DNA of 59,191 bases from a virus. This document shows positions 15,676 to 25,952 of this stretch, one piece after another (position 1 is the first letter of the stretch; the number at the start of each line of letters is the position of its first letter). Below the pieces are notes generated by a model. It was given only the letters and a program-made list of their open reading frames with translations, was not told where the DNA came from and made no database searches. The stretch spans positions 1 through 59,191 of the IMG/VR virus record IMGVR_UViG_3300050821_020388; one strand, 5' to 3'. The translations under genes were made by a program, and so were the position numbers.

Positions 15676-16263
15676 CTTGCGCTGAACGCCGGCGGGGGCG
15701 GGGCGCACTTGCGGAGCCGGAGGAGGTGACATAGGGGCGGGAGCGGGTCCAGAAGCGCCTGGGGGCACCGGGGCGGCCAGAGGCGGGGCCTGGGGAGTAG
15801 GAGTTTTGAAGCCTTTAGGAACACCCCGGACCGCCAGGACAGGGTTACGTGCCCCACTTTTGGACACTGCGTGGGTGATGGAATCAAAATCTGGCGCCAA
15901 GACGGTCAACTTGCCGGCTTTATCTGCAGCCTGCAAATCCTGCAGGTGCACATGCAGCATGTTGTATATAACCCCCAGATGACCGCTCAGGGACTTGTAA
16001 AAGCCCATGCCGACCTGCTGCAGCGCTGGGAGATTGTCCTTGATTATCTTAGCCTCGTCCCGCTTGGATTGAGTAAAGTCCTTGGTGGGTGCGCTCAGGG
16101 CCGGAGGTGCACCAGCGAAAAGCGCTTGCATCGCCGGCATCTTGAGCAGCTTTTCGGAAAGCTTTGGCCCGGCAGGGGGTGCTGGTGCATTGGCGGGCTG
16201 GACCTGAGGAGAAGGCGGAGCAGCGTCATCCGCTGGTTGAATCATGCTAGTATCAGTTGCCAT
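15571..16263 (-). CDS. Pro/Ala-rich virion-arm protein of unknown function
   Basis: A 230-residue protein, the last gene of the leftward virion unit. A Pro/Ala-rich N-terminus (residues 10-40) is followed by a helical central domain (residues 45-140) and a long Pro-rich segment (residues 150-195, for example PPLAAPVPPGASGPAPAP). It has no cysteine and no membrane segment. The start sits after TTAATTT, the A/T-rich context used by other virion genes. The composition is like minor virion or ejected proteins, but that is only an inference from position. Confidence 0.65.
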   Translation of the reverse strand: MATDTSMIQPADDAAPPSPQVQPANAPAPPAGPKLSEKLLKMPAMQALFAGAPPALSAPTKDFTQSKRDEAKIIKDNLPALQQVGMGFYKSLSGHLGVIYNMLHVHLQDLQAADKAGKLTVLAPDFDSITHAVSKSGARNPVLAVRGVPKGFKTPTPQAPPLAAPVPPGASGPAPAPMSPPPAPQVRPAPAGVQRKLANARVANLQPGAPTSGASPGAGRLLNAIMKPVI

Positions 16264-16266
16264 AAA

Positions 16267-16440
16267 TTAATAGTTTCCTTTCAGTTTGCGAGGCTCAATC
16301 TGTGCTTGCCGCTTCGCGTGGCTGTCTTCCAGGTGCTGCAGCACATCATTCCAAAACGGTGAATCAGTCGCTGAGGCGGCAGAATATTTTGCAACCCCAG
16401 CTAGTTCAGTTTTTTGCTTCTCTGTCAGTTTAGTTTTCAT
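16267..16440 (-). CDS. Small protein of unknown function (57 residues)
   Basis: A short gene whose ATG (16440-16438) overlaps the stop of the giant virion protein (TGA 16439-16437), giving an ATGA junction. The protein begins MKTKLTEKQKTELAGVAKYS and ends RKLKGNY; it is basic, helical and soluble. The gap to the next gene is 3 bases. Size, coupling and the fit between neighbours support it as real. Confidence 0.6.
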   Translation of the reverse strand: MKTKLTEKQKTELAGVAKYSAASATDSPFWNDVLQHLEDSHAKRQAQIEPRKLKGNY

Positions 16441-19400
16441 CGAATCGGTCTCGGTTCAATCATTCCCAAATCAAATCCGCTCTGCGCAGTCTGAGGAGCT
16501 TGCTGCGCCGCTTCCGTAGCTGCCAAGCGCTGCACAATGCCGCGGTTCAGCAACTCGCGATTCTGGATTTCTTTCCGAAAATCGCCTAAGTCAAGTCTAC
16601 CCCACCCGTTGTCCGCCCACAATTGTTTTTCTGCGAACCACAGACCGCCCTGCAGAGAATCCGGCCTCACGCCGAGCTCCTTGGCTGCCTTGGCGAAAAC
16701 TTTCTGGCCGAAAGCAAAATCAGCATCTGAGACCCCCACCGCGTTCTTTGGCAGGATTCGCCATCGCGCTTGATGCCCTGAATATCCGATTCTGCGAAGG
16801 GTACGGTCAGCCCACACATCATAAGTGGCGCCATGCCCGGTGCCCAAGAGATTCTTGACGAAGTTTTGAGTCTTCGGGCCGCCGGTGTTTTCTAGCCACT
16901 TGCGGGCGAGCACCTGAAGCACTGGCACAGAGTGCATGTTATAAAGCTTTCCATTGCTCTGCCGCGGTTTTAAATCGTGCTCATCAATCCAGTCAGCCAT
17001 GAATTTTGCTTCGGTCGGCGCCCCGGAATCTTTCCAAGTCCCATCTTCAATCTTTTTTGCACCTTCTTCGAATTTAGCGAGCTGTTTATCGAACTTGCCG
17101 CGCTTCCACATTTCCAGCGCATCATTCGCCATCGCAAAATTTTGCTGTGGATTGTTCTGCGGGCTTGTGGCCGCCAGGAGCTCAGCCATTATTTGGGCAT
17201 GCTCGCCAAAATGCTTTTTCAAAAGCGGGACGAATTCAGAATACCAACGCAGCCCATCTTTGTAAGCTGGGTTGTCTTTGTATTGGCGAGCAAAGTCTGC
17301 GAGTCGTTTAGCGAAAGTGTCCACTGCCTCAGCTTCAGTCTCATGCTCTTTGTAGAGTGGAGATTCTTTGATATCCGAAGGGATGCCTACAGGCTTGCCG
17401 TTTTCCTTATCAGGCACTACAATCGCTTCCGGGTAATGTTCCTTCAGCTCCGTGGGCGACATTTGATTGCCGGCCAGCTCTTTGGTGGGCGAAAACTCTC
17501 CGCCCATCATCTGCTGCTCTGGCCGAGCCGCGGGGACTGGAGCTTCAGAAGCGGGAATCTTGTTCTCGAAATCGATACCCATCGAAAATGCCGGGCCGCC
17601 CTGGACTTGGGAATAGAAATCGTTTTTCTTGGCCGCTTTGCCTATGGTAGTCTCTTCCGGCTTGGCGGGGTGCACACTTCCGTCTTGATACACCAGTCCG
17701 GCGGGAGTAAGAACGGATTCTTGATTGAATTCCTTCCCCAGCGTGAGAGCATCCTGTGGAGAAATGCCAGTCACGAGAAAATTCTGGCCTTGGTCGATGC
17801 CTTTATAGCTGCCAGCTACAGGAGTGAAATCATAACCGAGCTGAGCGAGTCTGTCTGATAAGCGTTCGTTTGCTTTCACATTTACCGGAGCAGTGCCGGG
17901 ACCTTTTCGCTCTTCGGTCGCGGTGAGTAATGCCCATCCCGGGCGCGCGAGCGCTTTAGCTATTTTGTCTTCAGATTGGAAATCTTCCAGTTTGGGAGCG
18001 CCCGCGGGTTTGAATTGCGCCGGCCCGGCCGGCTCTGCTGAGGATGGGGGTTTGGCGGCCATATCTATAGCCTCAGCAATAGCACGCGTTCGCGTTTTAT
18101 TTTCGGCGTAGGAAGGACGTATTTGGTCCAATTCTCTCGCCCTTTTTAAAGCCTGTTCTCGGTCCAAAAATTCACCTTCATTTGTCACAAAACCCTGCGG
18201 GTGCTGAAACAAGTCGTGAGGATTATAACCAGCATCCAGCATTTTTCCGTGAGCATCAAAATGTGCAAAACCTTCGAAAATTTGGCCAGTGTCTTTGTCT
18301 TGCACTGCGGCTGCTCGGATAGCACGAGGTTTGGTAGATGGTGAGAATTGGGCCATAGAGCCTAAATATTCTACCGGAGTCTTGGTGAACTTCGCAGCGA
18401 CTTTTGCATCACGGTGAATATAGCCCTCATAACCAGCCTGCGCAATCTTATTTTCGTAAAGCGTATTCGCCGCGCGAGAGTCCATCGGCGCGTATCCGGC
18501 CTTTTCCACTTCCTCCGGCGTGGGCCACAAATCTTTGGGGTCTTCCTGAAACGGGTAGAGCTTGCTGCGCTGCACAAAAGCGCGGTATTGCTCTGGCCCC
18601 AGGTTCGGCTCTTTGGTGTAATCCTTCGTTCCAAAATAGGTGCGAGGCACGTAAATTTCTTTGTAGTCACGGGCTCGGGCGCGTTCCTCACCACTCAAGC
18701 CGGTGCCATGAAAACGAGGGTCAAGCACTTTGAGTCCCGGAATGTTTGACCAGTGGCGCAGCTCGATTTCTTTTTCCTGTTTCTCACGAGGCTTGAACTG
18801 TGCTGGCTGGGTTCCCCCTCGCTCGGCTGCCAGAGTCTGCTCGCGCGTCATGCCCGGCGCCGAGTTCAACTCAGCATCAGAGAGGTGAGTGATTGGAGCT
18901 CCCTCCGGGCGAGCGGTATCTAGAGGTAGCTCATTACCTTGCTTGTCGAGCACCTGATAACTGCCCGGTTTTTTGTGCGGGTCATATGCATCGAAAACAT
19001 CTGGTTTCACCTCGTCATTATCCACGCCGGCGGCACGCCAAGCATCCATCAACTTCGTGCCGCGATAGTGAGTCACTATAGCGGTGTGCTCATTCGGATG
19101 CGCGTCCTGGATTGCGTGATAGCCTTCAAGAAAACGGTCCTTGAATTCATTGAAGGTCTCTCCGCCGGGCGGTCGTTCATCTGGACTCTCAGTAAGAGAT
19201 TTGATTCTAGGCAGCATATCCGCTGTCGGTTTTCCTTCGATTGTGCTTCCAAGTTTCCAGGGCCTTAGTCTAGCATCGGGCGTTATAGGCGCACCGGTGG
19301 TTTTGGCCACTTCCTTGGCAGTGTCCATGGTGCGGTCTAAATCAGAGGAATAAATTCTGGAGATACCAGAGGTTTTAAGCTGCTGCCCCAGCTCCGCGGC

Positions 19401-22400
19401 TTGCTGTCGGCCCTCTTCACTAAGCTGAACGTTTTTGTGCCCGCGGATTAAATCTTTGGTCGGGTCAGTGTTATTCAGGGCAGTCGTTCCGTGGCGAATT
19501 AGAATCGTTTTCGGCTCGCTACGCGCCTCTTCGATTGGTCTAGGCTGATATTGAACGGGGCCTTCGCCATATCGGTCTTCGAACGCTAAATTTTGAGCTT
19601 CATCAAAAGCTTTACTAGCGGCCTCAGAAGCCGCCTTTACTCCATCAGGAGTTACGGGAAATTTTCCCGTATTATCTTTGTAAAAAACGGGGCGATTGTC
19701 GTAATCATGGAAGCTTCCATTATCTTGAAAGTCCATCGTTTTCCAGCCCTCTTTTTGGAGCTGAGAAATCGGAACAGCAGGAGGCTTTCCAGCGATAGCT
19801 TCGATGTGAAGGCCGGGAGCAAGAGTATCGTTCCCTAAGTCACGCCAATCAAGAGCTTTGCCAGCACCGGGAGGAAGTGGTTGAAATTGTGCGGCTTTCC
19901 TGAGTTCGGAGGGCACCACGAAATTTTTTTGTTCCGCGAAAGGTCGCTGAGCAGGCGGAACATACCCGGGCTCTCCCACTGCCGGTATGTTTCCTTCCGC
20001 GTTGCGGAGATGACTACCGAAATTTACGAAAGCGTTTTGAGCCAAAGTCTCGGCAGCTAAGGCGCCCTGAGCTTCCGGGCTGAACATCTGGGAATGTTCC
20101 CGCCAAGCATTATATTCACCCCGGGGACCAAACTGCAACCCCTCCTTGGCGTGGCCGAAGAAATCATGCACCGCGCGGAATAAATCATTATGACTTAAAT
20201 CACCCACGCCAGAGGGTTGTAGCATCAAGTTGTTTTCTTGGCCACTAAAACTGCGCGCAGTTGGCGTGAAGAAAAGGTGCTTGTTGTCGCGCACGTCTGC
20301 AGACATCTCGGCACTGGACTTGTAAGGCTCGCCTGCGCCGGTCCACGGCTCTACAGTGTAGCCCGCTTTCCGGATTGCGTCATACTGCTGTTTAATCTGC
20401 GCGTTCAACGCACCATAACTAGCCTTCACAGCAGGGTCATCCGGATTGTGCTGCGCTTCCTGTGCGAAGTCCGCGAGGCGCTTGCCTAAGTCGGGGCTGA
20501 TTGGCAAATTGCCGATGGGACGCAGCGGTCGGCCCACATAATCCTCTGCCACTTTGGCCACATCTTCATTCCGCGGCGCAGCTTGTAAAGTCGATTCAGG
20601 AAACGGAGGTTTATATCCAGCCTCGGGGTGATACCTTTGCAGAAAATCTGGCATCCCTCCGCCACCAGTAGCGGCCTCATGAGCCTCTCTAGCTGCCTGC
20701 GCCTTAATCGCATATCCCGCGGCAGTTTGAAAATCTCTGTTCTTTAAAGCCCCGCGCATTAGTTCACTTTGGCGCTCCGTAGCAGATTGCAAAGCTGCCA
20801 CTTCCTCAGGACTTTTTGCCCCAGCCCCAACCTCTATTGACAAACCGGTCTGTCCACCCCCAAATCGGCCCTGATAATTGGTCACCATGTTTCGCCAATC
20901 ATCCGGCGAGGTTTTATCAAGCCGGTCAACAAAATCCGTCACCGGCATAAAGCCGGCAGTGGTGGTTAGAACATTGGCGCCCGCGGTCCGCGGCAGATTT
21001 GGTTCCGGTTGAACTGAATGGATATGTTCCAGGTTCAACCGGCGGATGACTTTTGTCATCTTGGGGATTTCAACACCGGCGGACTGCAGGGCATTTTCTA
21101 AAGCACCTCGGGTGGGATTTACTTCCTGGATGGTAGGCACACCCAAAATTGGCTCTTTGAATGGCGCGCGCTCTATTAACGTCCCAGGTTCCACGCCAAG
21201 CCCGGCGGCCTGCTTGGGCTTTGCTCGAATCTTCGCTGGCTCAACTACCCTTCCGGGCTCAGTAGCGGCAGAGATTTTCTGCGCCACAACATTGGCGGGG
21301 ACGCCGCTTTTGCGAGACACACGCGGTGTCTCTGGCGGACGTTCCCCATAAAGCATGTTAATAAAATCTGCTTTCGCTTGGTCAACTTGAAAAGGAGCAG
21401 TTTCAGAAACACGAGGCGGTGCATAGACGTTCGCAGCCCCTAAATCGGACGGCACAACGATTTTCTGTCCAGCCCCGCCAAATCCGGCAAGTTGATTTGC
21501 AGATACTTTCTGTGCAGTGTCTAACAAATCATGCCAGCCTTCAGTTGTGAACTCGCCTTTCGCGACATCTAATGCAAATGGATTGCGTGCAAGCTCCGGA
21601 GCATTTGGATTTTTCTTGGCTAGTTCTGACAGAGCTTTGGACCAACGAAAAGCATTTGCGGCGAGATTTACGGGCGCCCAGTCTAGAACTTGAGGACCTT
21701 TGCCGGTCATTTCTACTTTGTATGGGAATCCGACGCGCTCGAAAAGATCTCGGTCGGTCTCAGACACGTTTTGAGCTTTGGCTATTTCGGCTTGGCGCTG
21801 CGAAACATCAGTTTCCAAGGCTCCCCCTGTAGGAGTTTCGCCGGCGGCCCCGCGGTATTGATATCGCACTGGGGACTGGCTTGCAATCGCTTCAGCAACT
21901 GTTCCCAGGGCTTCTTTGGGCGACTGCTCGCCCTCGGCGCCAGTCGGTTTCTCTGCCGGCTGCTGTCCAGCAATTACTCTTGCGTCATCCGCATTCTGCT
22001 GGATTTCCTCCGGCGTGGTCGGCACCGTCTTAGTAGTTAGTGGCGTTCTAGCTACAGGCCGCAAAGCAGGAGGAACATTAGCCCGGGCCTCGGCAAGAGT
22101 TTGACCAGCCTGTTTAAACGTGTCCCATCGCAACGGTAGTTGAAGTCCGCTGCTAACGCGTCCCTCTAAGGGATTTCCACCTAGCAGGCTTACGAGCTCG
22201 CCGGCAGCATTCGCCATTTTGTCTGTGAATCCCGGCGCTTTGCCGCCCGTGCGTTTGAAATACGCGTCCCCGTTCTCCGCGCGAATCTCGGCGCCGATGT
22301 AGCGGTCAATCGCGTTTTGCTTTTCGTCTGGTGTCAGAGCAGTCTGCCAATCTGACCCGTCTCCGCCGGTTTTATTCCGGGCTGCCTCAGGGCCAAATCC

Positions 22401-24347
22401 TGATTGCTGAAGCAGAAAATCTCCTGGCGTAGTGCCTTCAGGAAGTGGCTGTCCTCCATTGAGCAAATTGGCGTAATGACTGGTAAATTGGTCCCAAAGG
22501 TCTCCATAGTCTGATTTAGCAGACTGATTAAGCTCATTTACTCTTTCCGCTCCGAGAGCTGCATCCATCGCGTGCACTGCTTCGTGTGGGGCCGCATCTA
22601 CGTTCTGGAAGATGATTGCGTTGCGCTTCTGCCCATTCGCTCCGGGCAAATCCTTCAAGAAAACTCCATTCGCGGCGCCGGCCTGAAAAGCATGCTGTTC
22701 CGCACCCGGAGTTGCACCCAGAGCAGCCATCACACCCACCGGGTCGGGGATGTAGAAAACATCAGTGTTAGGATTGACTCCCTGCTTAAGCTGCTGAATC
22801 GCCCTGATTCTTTCCTGAATCTTAGGGGGCGCAGCAGACATTGCGGCGTTGTGGAGAGTGTTCAGCGCGGGAAACGCTGCCGAATTTGGCACACCTGCGG
22901 TAGCGCCCCAGTTCCGCTCTCCTGCAAGTTGGCCGCCGAGCATCCACTTGCCAGCAGACATAGCACCATGAGTCAATCCCATGGCGGTCCCCACCGGGGT
23001 GAAGCTTTGCTGTTGCTGCGGCGTCTCTGCTGTGGCCGCCTGAAGTCCCACATCTAAAGCGGCGCCTTGAGCGACACCAGCTAATGCGCCGGGCGCAGCT
23101 TCAATAATGTCCTTGGCAGCCTGTGATACCGGTCCGGTAGCCGCCTCGCTGGACACGCCTTCACCGAATTTAGCGGTGCCTTTAGCTGCCGAAGCAATTT
23201 TCTTCCCCATCTCAGACAGGGATTCGGTCATGCCTTTGCCGAAAACCAGTCCCGTGACCGCGCCCGGCACGCCGGCATGAATTCCGCCGGCAATCGCAGC
23301 CGCGGGGCGCCCAATATGCGGAGCCGCTTTAGTCACGCCCGCGCCTACACCTTGCAGCACTGCAGCAGTCGCAGCAGCTCCTCCGCCCACGATTTGTTTG
23401 GCGGTATCGGTCGCGGTATCGCTGGCTTTTTGAATTGCGTCTAAAATCGGCGTGGGAATAGCCGCTTTAGTAGCCGCCGGCAATGCGTCAAAGGCTTTGC
23501 CAAAAAGATAAAAAGTGAATGGGTCCACTTGAGCAAGATTAGCAGCATGCTCTGGGCGAACCGGAAATCCCTGTGACTCCAAATAAGATATTTCATCGCC
23601 ACCAACTCGATTCATGAACTCGCCGCGACCTTTTAGAATTTGAGACTGCTGGTCTGCCATCGCAGCCTCATCAAGAAAATTCTGCTGCTTAACCGCCGGG
23701 TCCAGTGTGTTAGGCGGCTGAATGACGTGCCGCACCACTGTTTCCTTGAGTTGATTGGCGAGTCCAGTCACCGCGCTCTCTGTTCCAGACCATCCTTCGG
23801 CGATTCCCTGCTGAACTTCCTTAACCTTCTGGGGGTCCATCCAGGTGCCTGCGCCGGGATATCCACCAACTATCAAAGCGCCACCCTTGGCAAGGTTGGA
23901 AATCATCTCGCCGCCCCCTTTGGCAAGCTGCCAGAGATTGGAAAGCATCTTGGTCACCGTAGGCAACGAAAAAGGCTGCTGATGCACGAGGTGCGAAGCT
24001 TCAGAAAATCTCGCTAGCGCGTCAGGTGTTTTTTGTTCCGCGGGCAGGGAATTCCACACGGACGGGAGGTCGAAACCCGGCTCTTGCTTATTCAACTCGG
24101 CCAGTTGTTCAGCATGAAGACTTGTGACGTCCAGGGGCGTGCCATCCGGCCGGCTAAGCATCGGCGCGGGAGATTGGGCCTGTTGCAACGCCTGAGATTG
24201 CTGCTCAGGTGCCAATGTGACGGGAGTGCCGTCAGGCCGAGTGAAAGTAGCTTCGGGAGTAGCAGCAGATGCAAGGCTAAGCGCTTGAGTCTGCTGCTCT
24301 GGGGTCAAAGTAACAGGCGAACCGTCAGGTGCGGTAAACGTAGGCAC
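16437..24347 (-). CDS. Giant polyvalent virion protein (2636 residues), probably ejected with DNA
   Basis: Domains seen in order: three N-terminal repeats (PDGSPVTLTPEQQ, PDGTPVTLAPEQQ, then SRPDGTPLDV); long Ala/Gly-rich helices; a zinc-peptidase-like site HEAVHAMD near residue 590; a phage polyvalent-protein domain NDLFRAVHDFFGHA near 1390 with ETLAQNAFVNFG; a histidine-phosphatase domain starting LIRHGTTALN near 1615 with GGETFNEF and IVTHYRGT; an ADP-ribosyltransferase-like domain (RHWSNIPGL, GTGLSGEERARARD) near 1865; a DUF3293-like part (ERLSDRLAQLGYDF) near 2150; and a C-terminal helical domain (SPQNNPQQNFAMANDAL). The polyvalent family includes phage proteins injected to counter host defence, such as DarB-like proteins. 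Confidence 0.82.
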   Translation of the reverse strand: MPTFTAPDGSPVTLTPEQQTQALSLASAATPEATFTRPDGTPVTLAPEQQSQALQQAQSPAPMLSRPDGTPLDVTSLHAEQLAELNKQEPGFDLPSVWNSLPAEQKTPDALARFSEASHLVHQQPFSLPTVTKMLSNLWQLAKGGGEMISNLAKGGALIVGGYPGAGTWMDPQKVKEVQQGIAEGWSGTESAVTGLANQLKETVVRHVIQPPNTLDPAVKQQNFLDEAAMADQQSQILKGRGEFMNRVGGDEISYLESQGFPVRPEHAANLAQVDPFTFYLFGKAFDALPAATKAAIPTPILDAIQKASDTATDTAKQIVGGGAAATAAVLQGVGAGVTKAAPHIGRPAAAIAGGIHAGVPGAVTGLVFGKGMTESLSEMGKKIASAAKGTAKFGEGVSSEAATGPVSQAAKDIIEAAPGALAGVAQGAALDVGLQAATAETPQQQQSFTPVGTAMGLTHGAMSAGKWMLGGQLAGERNWGATAGVPNSAAFPALNTLHNAAMSAAPPKIQERIRAIQQLKQGVNPNTDVFYIPDPVGVMAALGATPGAEQHAFQAGAANGVFLKDLPGANGQKRNAIIFQNVDAAPHEAVHAMDAALGAERVNELNQSAKSDYGDLWDQFTSHYANLLNGGQPLPEGTTPGDFLLQQSGFGPEAARNKTGGDGSDWQTALTPDEKQNAIDRYIGAEIRAENGDAYFKRTGGKAPGFTDKMANAAGELVSLLGGNPLEGRVSSGLQLPLRWDTFKQAGQTLAEARANVPPALRPVARTPLTTKTVPTTPEEIQQNADDARVIAGQQPAEKPTGAEGEQSPKEALGTVAEAIASQSPVRYQYRGAAGETPTGGALETDVSQRQAEIAKAQNVSETDRDLFERVGFPYKVEMTGKGPQVLDWAPVNLAANAFRWSKALSELAKKNPNAPELARNPFALDVAKGEFTTEGWHDLLDTAQKVSANQLAGFGGAGQKIVVPSDLGAANVYAPPRVSETAPFQVDQAKADFINMLYGERPPETPRVSRKSGVPANVVAQKISAATEPGRVVEPAKIRAKPKQAAGLGVEPGTLIERAPFKEPILGVPTIQEVNPTRGALENALQSAGVEIPKMTKVIRRLNLEHIHSVQPEPNLPRTAGANVLTTTAGFMPVTDFVDRLDKTSPDDWRNMVTNYQGRFGGGQTGLSIEVGAGAKSPEEVAALQSATERQSELMRGALKNRDFQTAAGYAIKAQAAREAHEAATGGGGMPDFLQRYHPEAGYKPPFPESTLQAAPRNEDVAKVAEDYVGRPLRPIGNLPISPDLGKRLADFAQEAQHNPDDPAVKASYGALNAQIKQQYDAIRKAGYTVEPWTGAGEPYKSSAEMSADVRDNKHLFFTPTARSFSGQENNLMLQPSGVGDLSHNDLFRAVHDFFGHAKEGLQFGPRGEYNAWREHSQMFSPEAQGALAAETLAQNAFVNFGSHLRNAEGNIPAVGEPGYVPPAQRPFAEQKNFVVPSELRKAAQFQPLPPGAGKALDWRDLGNDTLAPGLHIEAIAGKPPAVPISQLQKEGWKTMDFQDNGSFHDYDNRPVFYKDNTGKFPVTPDGVKAASEAASKAFDEAQNLAFEDRYGEGPVQYQPRPIEEARSEPKTILIRHGTTALNNTDPTKDLIRGHKNVQLSEEGRQQAAELGQQLKTSGISRIYSSDLDRTMDTAKEVAKTTGAPITPDARLRPWKLGSTIEGKPTADMLPRIKSLTESPDERPPGGETFNEFKDRFLEGYHAIQDAHPNEHTAIVTHYRGTKLMDAWRAAGVDNDEVKPDVFDAYDPHKKPGSYQVLDKQGNELPLDTARPEGAPITHLSDAELNSAPGMTREQTLAAERGGTQPAQFKPREKQEKEIELRHWSNIPGLKVLDPRFHGTGLSGEERARARDYKEIYVPRTYFGTKDYTKEPNLGPEQYRAFVQRSKLYPFQEDPKDLWPTPEEVEKAGYAPMDSRAANTLYENKIAQAGYEGYIHRDAKVAAKFTKTPVEYLGSMAQFSPSTKPRAIRAAAVQDKDTGQIFEGFAHFDAHGKMLDAGYNPHDLFQHPQGFVTNEGEFLDREQALKRARELDQIRPSYAENKTRTRAIAEAIDMAAKPPSSAEPAGPAQFKPAGAPKLEDFQSEDKIAKALARPGWALLTATEERKGPGTAPVNVKANERLSDRLAQLGYDFTPVAGSYKGIDQGQNFLVTGISPQDALTLGKEFNQESVLTPAGLVYQDGSVHPAKPEETTIGKAAKKNDFYSQVQGGPAFSMGIDFENKIPASEAPVPAARPEQQMMGGEFSPTKELAGNQMSPTELKEHYPEAIVVPDKENGKPVGIPSDIKESPLYKEHETEAEAVDTFAKRLADFARQYKDNPAYKDGLRWYSEFVPLLKKHFGEHAQIMAELLAATSPQNNPQQNFAMANDALEMWKRGKFDKQLAKFEEGAKKIEDGTWKDSGAPTEAKFMADWIDEHDLKPRQSNGKLYNMHSVPVLQVLARKWLENTGGPKTQNFVKNLLGTGHGATYDVWADRTLRRIGYSGHQARWRILPKNAVGVSDADFAFGQKVFAKAAKELGVRPDSLQGGLWFAEKQLWADNGWGRLDLGDFRKEIQNRELLNRGIVQRLAATEAAQQAPQTAQSGFDLGMIEPRPIR

Positions 24348-24350
24348 ATC

Positions 24351-25949
24351 TTAAAAGTTGACGATTACCGGGCCAACACCAGGAATATTTACTGTGCGTT
24401 TATTGCCACCGGCAGCCGCGGCAGGAGAGCTCGCGATTGCTTGGTAATAACCCTTGCGCTGCCGGAAAGGCACTCCATTCGCGATACCCTGCTCGTCAGA
24501 ATCGAGCACCCCAGGATATTGCTTCTGAGCATACTGCAACTTCGGCGCAATTGCCTTTTCGCTATTTTCGATGATGTTGAATCCATCGTCCACCAAGCGC
24601 TGCCGGAACTGGGGTGGGAAAGTGTGGGTGCGCAGAATCAAATTCTTAGCATCCGAAAACTCATCGGCCCAGGGTATGGCTTTTTTGATAGCATCCCACT
24701 TAAACTCGCGAAGTGTGGCGCTCGGGTCAAGCAGCTTGCCGTAGGTTTCTCCCAGAGTCAAATCACTGGTTCCCGTAGGCTCCCCGGCCGGAGTTTTGTG
24801 CGCGTTCACTGCCGCGGATAGAAAATTGGCATACAGAGGCTGAGCCTTGGCAAATTGCTCGATACCGGGAAGCTTCTGAAGCTGCTCGCGTGCCTCAGGC
24901 ACCGTCTGACCGGGCTTTATGGGAACTTCCCCTGGCGCGGCGCCCTGGCCGGAATAAGCGGGAGCTACGGCAGCAGCGGCCGGAGCGGCAGCAACTGCAG
25001 GAGGAGCTTGGGCAGGCTCTATGAGAGTCCTGGCGGTTGTCAAATCTCGGGCGTTCATGTTCGCCGCTTGGTCACCGGTAAGGCCCAACTTATTCACCGC
25101 GGCTGCTCGCACTTGGTCATCCGTCAAAGGCTCAATCGCAGACGAGGCGGGATGCGTTCCCGCCGGCACAGTAGGTTCCACCTCGTGAACATCATCCGGG
25201 CTAGGTGCCGAAGACTGGTCAAGAAAATACTGGGACCGGGCTGGATGGAACTTCGGCAAAAACTGGTCGAGCTGCTTCGCATAGGCCCAATAAGCAGGAG
25301 ACCCGGGATATCCGGTCGAAGGGTTTGGCGGAGTCACATCAATGCCCTGCCAATTTTTCTTGCGAGGATATGTATTGCCTTGGGCATCGGTGAAGGTGTA
25401 ATCTGCCGCTGGTGCGATTTGTTGCAGCCACCGGTCCGCCAACATCATCTGCCCTTTCATTTCATTCCCGCGCTGCGCAGCTTTCTTGAAATCGTTCTCA
25501 TCCGGATTAGGCGGCATAGACTCACCGTAGAGCGGCCCAAGAGTCTGATAAGTTTCCAGTCCACCTTTGCCGTAAACCGCTTCAGCCTGCTGAGAAGCAA
25601 TCTGTGTCTGCGCGAGATTAGCGGCCGGCTGCACGATGCCCTGCGCCGCCGTTGCTTGCTGCTGCTGTAGATTACTCTGCGCAGTCGAAGCTTTGGCAGC
25701 AGCAAGCCGTGAATTAATCAAATCCGGATTGACATATTCACCAAGAGATTCCAGGAGGGCCTTTTTCTGTGCCTTGCCTACGTCCCCGATACGATTGACC
25801 ACATCATCAGCCGTTATGAAGCCTTTGCGAAAACCATCAGTAAGCTGCGCCACCGCATCCGGAGTGACGACATCGGATGCCGAAGTGACTAGCGGTTGCG
25901 CAGTGGCGCCAGCTTGAATCGGTTGAATGGGCTCTTGTCCTATAGCCAT
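24351..25949 (-). CDS. Virion protein, probably internal or ejected
   Basis: A 532-residue protein between the giant protein and Ala-rich internal proteins. The first 130 residues are helical and Gln/Ala-rich (STAQSNLQQQQATAAQG), the middle contains a folded segment (MMLADRWLQQIAPAADYTF) and Pro-rich linkers (SAPSPDDVHEVEPTVPAG). The C-terminus repeats helical features (GKLLDPSATLREFKW). No enzyme motif is visible. Position and composition match internal core proteins of podoviruses. It starts after TCTAATTT and ends 3 bases before the giant gene. Confidence 0.7.
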   Translation of the reverse strand: MAIGQEPIQPIQAGATAQPLVTSASDVVTPDAVAQLTDGFRKGFITADDVVNRIGDVGKAQKKALLESLGEYVNPDLINSRLAAAKASTAQSNLQQQQATAAQGIVQPAANLAQTQIASQQAEAVYGKGGLETYQTLGPLYGESMPPNPDENDFKKAAQRGNEMKGQMMLADRWLQQIAPAADYTFTDAQGNTYPRKKNWQGIDVTPPNPSTGYPGSPAYWAYAKQLDQFLPKFHPARSQYFLDQSSAPSPDDVHEVEPTVPAGTHPASSAIEPLTDDQVRAAAVNKLGLTGDQAANMNARDLTTARTLIEPAQAPPAVAAAPAAAAVAPAYSGQGAAPGEVPIKPGQTVPEAREQLQKLPGIEQFAKAQPLYANFLSAAVNAHKTPAGEPTGTSDLTLGETYGKLLDPSATLREFKWDAIKKAIPWADEFSDAKNLILRTHTFPPQFRQRLVDDGFNIIENSEKAIAPKLQYAQKQYPGVLDSDEQGIANGVPFRQRKGYYQAIASSPAAAAGGNKRTVNIPGVGPVIVNF

Positions 25950-25952
25950 AAA

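Noticed and set aside
16977-17858. A 293-codon plus-strand open frame
   Set aside because: It is fully antisense to the giant minus-strand protein, has no recognisable domain or gene context, and long shadows are expected opposite a gene of this base composition.
16437-24347. Tape-measure protein call for the giant gene
   Set aside because: The tail genes here match a short-tailed phage, and the chain carries several enzyme-like domains with many Pro-rich linkers rather than one long helical core.
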